DNA from: 66-474 sp035606235
GTDB lineage: Bacteria > Pseudomonadota > Gammaproteobacteria > Xanthomonadales > Rhodanobacteraceae
Direction: 5' to 3'
Assembly: GCA_035606235.1 (NCBI GenBank)
Contig: DATNFU010000044.1
Coordinates: 3,534-67,533 of the forward strand
DNA length: 64,000 nucleotides
Position 1 is the first letter of the stretch. Each line of letters starts with the position of its first letter. This document shows positions 18,055 through 25,387 of this stretch, piece by piece. The notes beneath the pieces are model-generated. The model was not told the origin of the DNA. It did not search any database and saw only the letters and a program-made list of their open reading frames with translations. Position numbers and translations under genes: made by a program.

Positions 18055-18447
18055 CTACTGCGCCATCACCAGCCTGCTCTTGATATCGCTCACCAGGTTC
18101 TGGATCCAGCTTGCGTAATTGGTGTGGATCATGCGCACGCCATTCTTCACTTCGTATTTCAGGTTGTTGCTGGTGACATAGTTGATCTGGATCTGCTGCG
18201 GCGTGTAATGCACCGCGATGCTGACGCTGAAATCGCGCGGCGCATAGGTCGCGTCGAGTTCGCCCGGCATGCGATGGGTGATCGTCCAGGCGCGCTGCAT
18301 CAGCGATTGCGCGATCACGTCGGTGATTTGCGCGTCGCTGAAACCGGCCGGTACCGCGATCGGCGGCGGATCGGTGAGCGGCACCTGGCGGAACGCCATC
18401 GTCAGCAGCAGCAACGGCAGCAACAGCACGAGATGAATGCGTTTCAT
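18055..18447 (-). CDS. Small exported protein of unknown function
   Basis: 130 residues with an N-terminal signal (MKRIHLVLLLPLLLLTMAF) and no lipobox cysteine. The mature part has motifs PAGFSDAQITDVIAQSLMQ, WTITHRMPGELDATY and VHYTPQQIQINYVTSNNLKY. It looks like a small periplasmic protein of a family common in xanthomonads; I cannot assign a function. The start at 18447 has GGGGAAGA just upstream. Between it and hemF lies the palindrome at 17949-18021. Confidence 0.8.
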   Translation of the reverse strand: MKRIHLVLLLPLLLLTMAFRQVPLTDPPPIAVPAGFSDAQITDVIAQSLMQRAWTITHRMPGELDATYAPRDFSVSIAVHYTPQQIQINYVTSNNLKYEVKNGVRMIHTNYASWIQNLVSDIKSRLVMAQ

Positions 18448-18502
18448 GTCTTCTTCCCCTTGTTGTAGAACCAACCGTAAGGTGCAACTGCGCAAGCTTA
18501 AT

Positions 18503-18583
18503 ACGTAGCCCCGATGAAGCGAAGCGCAAGGGGCGTCGCGCATTGCCCCGGATTCGGCCGCTGCGCGGCATCCTGGCTTACGT
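18503..18583. repeat. Dispersed inverted repeat (ACGTAGCCC... family)
   Basis: The sequence starts ACGTAGCCCCGATGAAGCGA and contains GCCCCGGATTCGGCCGCTGC before ending GGCTTACGT. It matches the widespread bacterial intergenic repeat with 'GTAGCCCGGATGAAGCGCAG' ends. The ends are inverted to one another. Its right end overlaps the TAA stop of the DUF218 gene. Confidence 0.65.
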
Positions 18584-19273
18584 CACGCGCGACAACATTC
18601 GCTTGTTGCCGATCAAGCGCGCCCACGCGGACCCGGTCTGCAACCACATCAGGTAACCCGCTTCCAGCGCGATGCGCCGCATGGTGCGGGCGCTGCAGTG
18701 CAGCCGCGCTTCCGCCGCGCACGCCTGCGCGGGAAATCCCAGCGCCCGCGCCAGGGCAAAACAACGCGCAAGGTGGTAACGGCTGCTGATCAGCGCGACA
18801 TCAGGCAACGGCGCACCCAGCAGCGAACGCGCGTGGCGCAGATTTTCCAGCGAATCGGTGGAAGCCTGTTCCAGCGTGACCTCGACCGTCACCGGCAAGC
18901 CGTGCGCGTGCAGCCAGCGCAAGCCCGCCGCGGCTTCACTGATCTGCGCGCCGGACGCGCCGCCCAGCAACATCAGTTTCGATGCGGGCTGCTCGGCGAG
19001 CACCGCCAGGGCGCGTTGCAAACGCACGATGTACTCGCGTTCCGGCTTGCCGTTGCCACCGAGCCTGCGTCCGAACACCAGCAGCAGCGGCACGCCTTGC
19101 GGCGAACAGGATGCATGCGCGGCGATCCGCGCGACGCGAACCAGGTAGACCAGATACAGCACGCCCGCGCTCAGCACACAGGCCAGCGCAGTGACGATCA
19201 ACGAATGCCAGACGTCGCCGTCGGCAAGGTAACGAAATGGGCCGCGGCGGAAGAGGAGTGGGACGTGCAGCAT
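18578..19273 (-). CDS. DUF218 / YdcF-ElyC-SanA family membrane protein
   Basis: 231 residues: one N-terminal transmembrane helix (SLIVTALACVLSAGVLYLVY) and then a DUF218 domain with VPLLLVFGRR, KLMLLGGASG, EVTLEQASTDSLENLRHARSLL and ALISSRYHLARCFALARALG. The TDSLEN and SSRYHLAR patterns are the conserved ones. Homologues such as ElyC and SanA affect envelope integrity; the exact reaction is unknown. Start at ATG 19273. It is divergent from the pigment cluster, 115 bases away. The stop lies in a dispersed repeat. Confidence 0.85.
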   Translation of the reverse strand: MLHVPLLFRRGPFRYLADGDVWHSLIVTALACVLSAGVLYLVYLVRVARIAAHASCSPQGVPLLLVFGRRLGGNGKPEREYIVRLQRALAVLAEQPASKLMLLGGASGAQISEAAAGLRWLHAHGLPVTVEVTLEQASTDSLENLRHARSLLGAPLPDVALISSRYHLARCFALARALGFPAQACAAEARLHCSARTMRRIALEAGYLMWLQTGSAWARLIGNKRMLSRVT

Positions 19274-19388
19274 CGGTTTTGGTGCCCGTTGCGCCGGGAT
19301 GCGAAAGATTAGCTTCCATTCGTTGTCTGCTCCACGCCCCCGTGTTCCGTATACTGCCCGACCGCCGTTCCCGCGAACATCGACAACC

Positions 19389-20582
19389 GTGCCGCAACGC
19401 ATTCCGCCACTCGCCGTCACTGCCTGCAGTGCCACTTCCGCGCTGGGTCGCGGCGTGGCCGCGCACGCGCAGGCGCTGCGTGCCGGGCGCGGCGGTCTGC
19501 GCGTCAATGATTTTTCTTCCGCGACGCTTGCATGTTTCATCGGCCGTGCGGAAGGCGTCGAGAACGCACCGCTGCCGCAAGCCTTCGCGCATTGGGAATG
19601 CCGCAACAACCGGCTGGCGTGGCTGGGCCTGCAGCAGGACGGCCTGCTCGCGGCGGTCGAGCGCGTAATCGAACGCCACGGCGCGGATCGCGTCGGACTG
19701 ATCCTTGGCACCTCCACCGCAAGCATCGGCGCCAGCGAAGAAGCTTACCGGCGTCTGGACGACGGCCACTTCCCCGAAGATCTCGCGCGCCCCGCGATCC
19801 ACACCCCGCATTCCCTGGCGGCATTCGTCGCCGAAGCGACCGGCATCGGCGGCCCGGCGCTGACGATCTCTACCGCGTGTTCGTCTTCGGCCAAAGTGTT
19901 CGCCAGCGCCGAACGGATGATGCGGCTGGGATTGATCGACGCGGCATTGGTCGGCGGCGTGGACACCTTGTGCGACAGCGTGCTGTTCGGCTTCAACGCG
20001 CTGGAACTGGTGTCGTCGCAACCCTGCCGGCCGTTCGATGTGCGGCGCAACGGCATTTCTATCGGCGAAGCCGCCGCGTTCGCGGTACTGGAACGCATCG
20101 AGGCCGCGCCGCGGGCGCTGCGCCTGATCGGCTACGGTGAATCTTCCGACGCCCACCACATGTCCACGCCGCATCCGCAGGCGCGCGGCGCGCGTGCGGC
20201 GCTGGACCAAGCCTTGGCGCGCGCGGGCCTTGAACCCGATGCGGTGGATTACATCAATCTGCACGGCACCGCGACCATCAAGAACGACGAAATGGAAGCG
20301 CTGCTGCTGCCGGAGTTTCCGCGCGCCAGTCGCGCAAGTTCCACCAAGGGCTTCACCGGCCACACCCTCGGCGCGGCCGGCGCGCTGGAAGCGGTGTTCG
20401 CGTTGCTGGCGATCGAGCATGGATTCATTCCGCCCACCCTCCATTGCGAACAACCCTTCGAAGGGCCGCATCCGTGGCTGGCGCTGGAACCGCACGAACA
20501 GCGCGTGAATATCGCCCTGTCCAATTCGTTCGGTTTCGGCGGCAACAACGCATGCCTGGCATTCGCGCGCGCGGAAGCCTGA
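19389..20582 (+). CDS. Beta-ketoacyl-ACP synthase of the aryl polyene cluster
   Basis: 397 residues, KAS I/II type, with the complete Cys-His-His triad: STACSSSAK (Cys164), NLHGTATIKND (His292) and FTGHTLGAAG (His325), plus NSFGFGGNNA at the C-terminus. It begins the plus-strand half of an aryl-polyene-like cluster and is followed two bases later by a chain-length-factor-like partner, matching the ApeO/ApeC heterodimer of E. coli. It would condense malonyl-ACP units onto the aryl starter. Start taken as GTG 19389 (PQRIPPLAVTACSA) because upstream in-frame sequence does not look coding; no strong Shine-Dalgarno is visible, so the start is uncertain. Confidence 0.88.
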   Translation: MPQRIPPLAVTACSATSALGRGVAAHAQALRAGRGGLRVNDFSSATLACFIGRAEGVENAPLPQAFAHWECRNNRLAWLGLQQDGLLAAVERVIERHGADRVGLILGTSTASIGASEEAYRRLDDGHFPEDLARPAIHTPHSLAAFVAEATGIGGPALTISTACSSSAKVFASAERMMRLGLIDAALVGGVDTLCDSVLFGFNALELVSSQPCRPFDVRRNGISIGEAAAFAVLERIEAAPRALRLIGYGESSDAHHMSTPHPQARGARAALDQALARAGLEPDAVDYINLHGTATIKNDEMEALLLPEFPRASRASSTKGFTGHTLGAAGALEAVFALLAIEHGFIPPTLHCEQPFEGPHPWLALEPHEQRVNIALSNSFGFGGNNACLAFARAEA

Positions 20583-20584
20583 CG

Positions 20585-21427
20585 ATGCCGCCGATCGTTT
20601 TTGCCGATCACGCTCCACGCAACGTCGCGGCTTCACGATTGTCCGTGCGCATTGAAGGTATCGGCGCGTGGACGCGCGGCGCGCCGGATTGGCCGAGCAT
20701 GCGCGCACTGCTGCGCGGCGAACAAGGCTTGCGCGAGGACGCGCCGGGCAAACCCGCGGCGGGCGCATTGCCTGCCGCCGAGCGCCGCCGAGCGCCCGAA
20801 GGCGTGCTGCTGGCAACTGAAATCGCGGCGCAGGCTTGCGCGATGGCGGCACGCGATGCGGCCGGCCTGCCGTGCGTGTTCGCTTCCACGCAAGGGGAAC
20901 TCGCGATCACCGATTACATGTGCGAGACGCTGAGCGTGGCGCCGCGCGAACTGTCGCCGACCAAATTCCACAACTCGGTGCACAACGCGCCCGCCGGCTA
21001 CTGGACGATCGCCACCGGCTGCACGGCCGGCTCGTCGGCCGTTTCGGGCTATCACGTCACTTTCGGCGCGGGCCTGCTGGAAGCCGCGGTGCTGGCGGCC
21101 GCCGAGGATACCCCGGTATTGTTCGCCGCCTACGATGTCGCCGCGACCGGCCCATTGCTCGAGATCGCGCGCATCTCGCGCGCGTTCGGCATGGCGCTGG
21201 TGCTGGCTCCTTGCGACGAAGCCGCGATACCGCGCATCACGCTGACGCTGCGCAACCGGCCCGCAGCGATCACCGCGGCGCCTGCTGCCGTCGCCGCATT
21301 GGCGCAGGATAATCCGCTGACCGCGCACGCGCTGGCGCTGCTGGCCGCGCTGGCTGGCAACACAAACTCGCGCTTGACCTTGCCCGCCGCATCGGGTTTG
21401 CTGCTCGACATGGAGATATGTACTTGA
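20585..21427 (+). CDS. Ketosynthase-like chain length factor
   Basis: 280 residues of the PF13723 (Ketoacyl-synt_2) type: LSVRIEGIGAW near the start, then FASTQGELAITDYMCETL, SPTKFHNSVHNAPAGYW and ATGCTAGSSAVSGY. In aryl polyene systems this protein (ApeC-like) lacks full catalysis and pairs with the ketosynthase to set chain length. It starts two bases after the ketosynthase stop and overlaps the glycosyltransferase start by ten bases, so the genes are co-translated. Confidence 0.87.
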   Translation: MPPIVFADHAPRNVAASRLSVRIEGIGAWTRGAPDWPSMRALLRGEQGLREDAPGKPAAGALPAAERRRAPEGVLLATEIAAQACAMAARDAAGLPCVFASTQGELAITDYMCETLSVAPRELSPTKFHNSVHNAPAGYWTIATGCTAGSSAVSGYHVTFGAGLLEAAVLAAAEDTPVLFAAYDVAATGPLLEIARISRAFGMALVLAPCDEAAIPRITLTLRNRPAAITAAPAAVAALAQDNPLTAHALALLAALAGNTNSRLTLPAASGLLLDMEICT

Positions 21428-22224
21428 GTAGTACCTCGCCACGTTTTTGCGTGCTGATCCCGTGCCTCAACGAAGAGCGCGCGATTGGCCCATTGCTGCA
21501 AGCGGTGCTGGCGCACTGCGCGGATGTGATCGTGGTGGACGATGGTTCCGACGATCACACGCCGCAAATCGCCTCGGCGTTGCCGGTCATCCTGCTGCGG
21601 CATCAAACCCGGCGCGGCAAGGGCGAGGCGCTGCGCACCGGTTTTCGCGAGGCGCTGGTGCGTGGTTACGACGCGGTGCTGACCATGGACGGTGATGGCC
21701 AGCATGCGCCCGACGACATTCCGCGCATCGTGGATGCCGCGCTGCGCTTTCCGCATCACATGGTGATCGGCGCGCGCCTGTTGAATCGCGCGCAACAACC
21801 CGGCGGCCGTCATGCCGCCAACGATTTCGCCGATTGGGGCATCAGCTGGGGCTGCGGGCGAGCGGTCGCCGACACCCAAAGCGGACAAAGATGGTACCCA
21901 CGCAAGGCCGTGGAACTGGTGGAATTGCGCGCGCAGGATTTCGTGTTCGAAGCGGCGATCCTGATCGCGGCTTCGCGCGAGCTCGACATGGGAATCGTCT
22001 CGGTGCCGATCGAATCGCGCTATCAAGGCGAGTTCCGGCTGTCGCATTTCCGTCCGGTGCGCGACGTGGCTCGCATCACCTGCTACACCATCGGCCGCGT
22101 GATCCACTACCGCGACATCGTGGCGAGTTATCGCCGCTCACATGGCCTGGCGCCGCTGATCCATGATCCGGAAGGGCTGTGCGGCGGCCCCGACGCGCGC
22201 ACCGCGCGGTTCGGGCATACGTAA
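21418..22224 (+). CDS. Family 2 glycosyltransferase
   Basis: 268 residues with GT-A motifs: CVLIPCLNEERAIGPLL at the N-terminus, VVDDGSDDHT (nucleotide-sugar binding), RRGKGEALRTGF, MDGDGQHAPDDI (DxD-like metal site) and DTQSGQRWYP. No transmembrane segments. Glycosyltransferases of this kind recur in aryl polyene clusters, where they are thought to help link the polyene to a membrane carrier; the acceptor here is unknown. It overlaps the previous gene by ten bases and is followed by a 203-base spacer containing a repeat. Confidence 0.87.
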   Translation: MYLSSTSPRFCVLIPCLNEERAIGPLLQAVLAHCADVIVVDDGSDDHTPQIASALPVILLRHQTRRGKGEALRTGFREALVRGYDAVLTMDGDGQHAPDDIPRIVDAALRFPHHMVIGARLLNRAQQPGGRHAANDFADWGISWGCGRAVADTQSGQRWYPRKAVELVELRAQDFVFEAAILIAASRELDMGIVSVPIESRYQGEFRLSHFRPVRDVARITCYTIGRVIHYRDIVASYRRSHGLAPLIHDPEGLCGGPDARTARFGHT

Positions 22225-22255
22225 TTCGCAAAACGGTTCCGCTCGCAAGCGGACG

Positions 22256-22282
22256 GGTTACTTTCTTTCTGGGAAAGTAACC
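22256..22282. repeat. GGTTACTTTC hairpin repeat
   Basis: GGTTACTTTC then GAAAGTAACC form a perfect 10-bp stem with a loop of seven bases. The motif, followed by CAAAG, is a recurrent intergenic repeat in xanthomonads and other proteobacteria. Here it lies between the glycosyltransferase and the first halogenase-like gene and could attenuate transcription. Confidence 0.7.
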
Positions 22283-22427
22283 AAAGCCATTGCGCTCGGC
22301 ATGGCGGTTTCAGCGACGGCGCTGACGCACGCTCAAGACGGCCATCCTTGACCTCGGATTTTTGAATCCATGAAGACTGGCGGTAGCGATGCATGCAGCG
22401 GCGGTGGCAACCCGGCACAATCTCCGC

Positions 22428-24128
22428 ATGAATGATCCCGCACAAAGCGCAAGCGGATCGGCGCAATCCGCTTCCCAGGATGATGTGCTGATCCTCGGCG
22501 GCGGCTTGGCGGGCTTGACGCTCGCGCTGGAATTGCGGCAGCGCTTTCCGGATATCTCGGTTCGCGTGCTGGAGCGGCGCACGCATCCGGTACCGCGCGC
22601 CGCACACAAGGTCGGCGAATCCACGGTCGAAATCGGCGCGCATTATTTCTGCAACGTGCTCGGCTTGCGCGAGCACCTGGAAACCGCGCAGGTGCGCAAG
22701 TTCGGCTTCCGGTTTTTCTTTTCCGAAGGCCGCAGCGATTTCCAGAACGTCACCGAGTTGGGTGTAAGCCGCGTGCTGCCCACGCCCAGCTGGCAGCTTG
22801 ATCGCGGCACATTCGAGAATTACCTGGGTGAACGCGCGCGCGCGCATGGGGTTGTACTCGAGGATGGCTGCACCGTGCGCGCGATTGCTCTGGGCGCAGG
22901 TGATGCGCTGCACGAGGTGCGCTGCGAACGCGGTGGCGAAACGCGGGTCTTGCGCGCACGCTGGTTGATCGACGCCTCCGGTCGCGCCGGCTTGCTCAAG
23001 CGCCAGCTCGGCCTGGCTGAAGAGAACGATCACCCGATCGGCGCCGCATGGTTTCGACTGGATGCCAAATTGGAGTTGGACGGCTGGGGCGATGCGGAAT
23101 GGCGCGCGCGCTGCGTGCCGCCCGAGCGCTGGCGCTCGACCAATCACCTGTGCGGACCGGGCTACTGGGTGTGGCTGATTCCGTTGGCCGGTGGCGCGCA
23201 TTCGGTGGGCATCGTGGCTGATCCGCAGGCGCATCCGATCGAATCCTTCAACACTTTCGAACGCGCGCTGACGTGGCTGCGGGTGCATCAGCCCGCGCTG
23301 GCGCACACAGTGGAATCGCGTCGCGACAGCCTGCTGGATTTCGCTTATCTGAGGCGCGTGTCCTACGGCTGCAGGCAGGTATTCAGCGCCCAACGCTGGG
23401 CGCTGACCGGCGAGGCCGGAGTGTTCCTGGACCCGTTCTATTCGCCGGGTTCGGACTTCATCGCGATGGGCAACCACTACATCGTCGAGTTGATCGCGCG
23501 CGATCGCGGCAGGCAGCCGCTGGCCGCGCACGCGGAAATCTTCCAGGGCCTGTACTTCTCGTTCTATCGCAACATGCTGAGCCTGTATCAGGGCCAATAC
23601 GCGCTGTTCGGCAATGCGCAGGTGATGCCGATCAAGGTGACCTGGGATTACACCTATTACTGGGGCGTCCTGTGCCCGCTCGGCATCGGCGGCCGGTTGA
23701 CCGACTTGTCGCTGCTCTCGGAGCTGCGACCGCAGCTGGAAGCCGCGCAGGCCTTGAATCTGACGCTGCAGAAGTTCTTCCGCGACTGGCACGTGGTCGC
23801 TGCTGCCCACAATCCACCGGTATTCCTCGACCAACAGAAGCTGGACTGGTTTGCGCAACTCAACGCCGATCTGCACGGACGATTCGATGACGCGCAGGCG
23901 CGCGCGCGGCTGCGCGCGAACGTCGAATTGCTGCACGCGCTCGCCGGCACCATCGCGGATCTCGCCGCGGCGCAATGTCCGTCACTGGATGTCTCCGCGC
24001 TGCGCGCGGCGGCGGCAACGCGCGCGAGACCGGTGTTGTTCGCGCCCGCTGGCGAGCGCAGCGGCTTTGCACCGGCGCAATCAGCCCATGCCGCCGTTGA
24101 CGCCGATCACCTGCCCATTGATGTATGA
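22428..24128 (+). CDS. FAD-dependent oxidoreductase, halogenase-like (first copy)
   Basis: 566 residues. The N-terminus has the Rossmann dinucleotide motif LGGGLAGL and KVGESTVE (GES motif near the FAD). The signature W247-V-W-L-I-P252 matches WxWxIP of flavin-dependent halogenases, and LTGEAGVFLDPFYSPGSDF is the second FAD motif. Xanthomonadins are brominated aryl polyenes, so halogenation of the pigment is a reasonable inference, though hydroxylase or desaturase relatives share the fold. The protein is about 130 residues longer than the second copy at 30879, with an extra C-terminal helical domain. Its last 48 bases overlap the end of the ketoreductase gene on the other strand. Confidence 0.85.
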   Translation: MNDPAQSASGSAQSASQDDVLILGGGLAGLTLALELRQRFPDISVRVLERRTHPVPRAAHKVGESTVEIGAHYFCNVLGLREHLETAQVRKFGFRFFFSEGRSDFQNVTELGVSRVLPTPSWQLDRGTFENYLGERARAHGVVLEDGCTVRAIALGAGDALHEVRCERGGETRVLRARWLIDASGRAGLLKRQLGLAEENDHPIGAAWFRLDAKLELDGWGDAEWRARCVPPERWRSTNHLCGPGYWVWLIPLAGGAHSVGIVADPQAHPIESFNTFERALTWLRVHQPALAHTVESRRDSLLDFAYLRRVSYGCRQVFSAQRWALTGEAGVFLDPFYSPGSDFIAMGNHYIVELIARDRGRQPLAAHAEIFQGLYFSFYRNMLSLYQGQYALFGNAQVMPIKVTWDYTYYWGVLCPLGIGGRLTDLSLLSELRPQLEAAQALNLTLQKFFRDWHVVAAAHNPPVFLDQQKLDWFAQLNADLHGRFDDAQARARLRANVELLHALAGTIADLAAAQCPSLDVSALRAAAATRARPVLFAPAGERSGFAPAQSAHAAVDADHLPIDV

Positions 24129-24812
24129 GGCGCCATCCGAACACAGGAACGCCACCGCGTGCGCGACTTCCTGTGACGTGCCCATGCGCGCGGCCGGGAC
24201 CATCTGCTTGATCTGTTCCGGCGCGAACATTTCATGCGTCATGCCGCCCTCGATCACGCCGGGTGCGATCACATTGACGGTTACGCCGCGCGAAGCCATC
24301 TCGCGCGCCAGCGACTTGGCCGCGCCGTGCAGCGCGGATTTTGCCGCGGCGTAATTCACCTGGCCGCGATTGCCGAGCACCGCCGCCACCGACGACACGC
24401 ACACGATGCGGCCGAAACGCGCGCGCGACATCGGCAACAGCAGCGGTTGGGCAACGTGGAAAAATCCGTTGAGCGAAACGTTAATTACGCGTGTCCATTG
24501 CTCTTCGCGCATGCCGGCCAGCGGCGCGTCGTCATGGATGCCGGCGTTGTGCACCAGTGCGGCGATGGGCCCGGCTTCCAGCAGTTTCTCCAGCGTTGCG
24601 CGGGTGGCCGCGCCATCGGTAAGGTCAAAGGCGAGACTGGAGGCGCTGCCGCCCGCCTGCACAATTTCCCCCGCCACCCATTGCGCGCGTTCAATGTTTT
24701 TATTCGCGTGCACGACCACGTGAAACCCGTCGCGCGCCAGCGCGCGACAGATCGCACCGCCGATATCGCCGCTGCCGCCGGTGACCAATGCGCGCTTCGC
24801 TGTTTTATTCAT
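24081..24812 (-). CDS. 3-oxoacyl-ACP reductase (FabG-like) of the aryl polyene cluster
   Basis: 243 residues, classical short-chain dehydrogenase: cofactor motif TGGSGDIGG, HNAG (NNAG equivalent), VSSVAAVLG with the catalytic Ser, YAAAK (Tyr-Lys), PGVIEGGM and the FabG-type end NGQVIGVNGGMG. It would reduce the beta-keto group of each new polyene unit (ApeQ role). It is the last gene of the minus-strand set, 122 bases after the dehydratase, with a dispersed repeat in that gap. It converges on and overlaps the halogenase-like gene. Confidence 0.92.
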   Translation of the reverse strand: MNKTAKRALVTGGSGDIGGAICRALARDGFHVVVHANKNIERAQWVAGEIVQAGGSASSLAFDLTDGAATRATLEKLLEAGPIAALVHNAGIHDDAPLAGMREEQWTRVINVSLNGFFHVAQPLLLPMSRARFGRIVCVSSVAAVLGNRGQVNYAAAKSALHGAAKSLAREMASRGVTVNVIAPGVIEGGMTHEMFAPEQIKQMVPAARMGTSQEVAHAVAFLCSDGASYINGQVIGVNGGMG

Positions 24813-24829
24813 GAGACAACTCTCGATCC

Positions 24830-24868
24830 GTCATCCCGGCGAAAGCCGGAATCCACCTTGATCTTGCT
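24830..24868. repeat. Dispersed repeat (GTCATCCCGGCGAAAGCCGG)
   Basis: Half copy of the element at 57100-57189: both have GTCATnCCGGCGAAnGCCGG, then ATCCA and CTTGATCTT. It matches the common bacterial intergenic repeat of that form. It lies between the dehydratase and ketoreductase genes of the pigment cluster. Confidence 0.65.
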
Positions 24869-24934
24869 CTTATCGCAAAAAATTCCCATGGCTGGGAATC
24901 CCGCTCAAGACAGCCGTTCGTCGCCTGCTTCCCA

Positions 24935-25387
24935 TCAAGCTCGAACGCTCTGACACAACACTGCCGCCCGGCCTGCCGCCAGCACGCTCCCGCGGTGCTC
25001 CACGCGGAACGCATACTGCAGGCTCGAGCCCGCATCCAGCAATTGCTCGGCGTAGACGTCTAGATTGCCGGGCAGATGTTCGATGAATTCGACATGCAAT
25101 TCGACATCGCGCAGCGACACCAGAAGCCCCGGTCGCGCCTGACCGCCGCGCTTGCGCGCCAGCAACGCGCCATGCACCGCCATCGCCTGCGCACCGTATT
25201 CGCACAACGCGACCGCGTGCAGCCGACCCTCGGCGCGCAGTGGATGGGCTGGATCAACATGCGTCGCACTGATCGCATGAATGTGCTTGGCGTCGTGCTC
25301 GACCACCGCATCCAGCAGGCACATCGCGCCCGCATGCGGAATCAGATCCCGCCAGTTGCTCTTCAGCAGCATGGTTTCACTGGTCAT
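24935..25387 (-). CDS. Hotdog-fold 3-hydroxyacyl-ACP dehydratase (ApeP-like)
   Basis: 150 residues with a FabZ/FabA-like N-terminus (LIPHAGAMCLLDAV, the 'PH..PM.L.D' motif) and LCEYGAQAMAVHGAL (the helix with the catalytic acid). Size and motif order match the dehydratases of aryl polyene clusters. Its role would be to dehydrate the 3-hydroxyacyl intermediate to a trans double bond. The start at ATG 25387 overlaps the MMPL stop by 11 bases, so the two are co-translated. Confidence 0.85.
   Translation of the reverse strand: MTSETMLLKSNWRDLIPHAGAMCLLDAVVEHDAKHIHAISATHVDPAHPLRAEGRLHAVALCEYGAQAMAVHGALLARKRGGQARPGLLVSLRDVELHVEFIEHLPGNLDVYAEQLLDAGSSLQYAFRVEHRGSVLAAGRAAVLCQSVRA

Noticed and set aside
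18936..20852. 638-codon minus-strand frame opposite the ketosynthase gene.
   Set aside because: Arg-rich antisense translation with no motifs; the plus strand encodes a complete ketosynthase with its catalytic triad.
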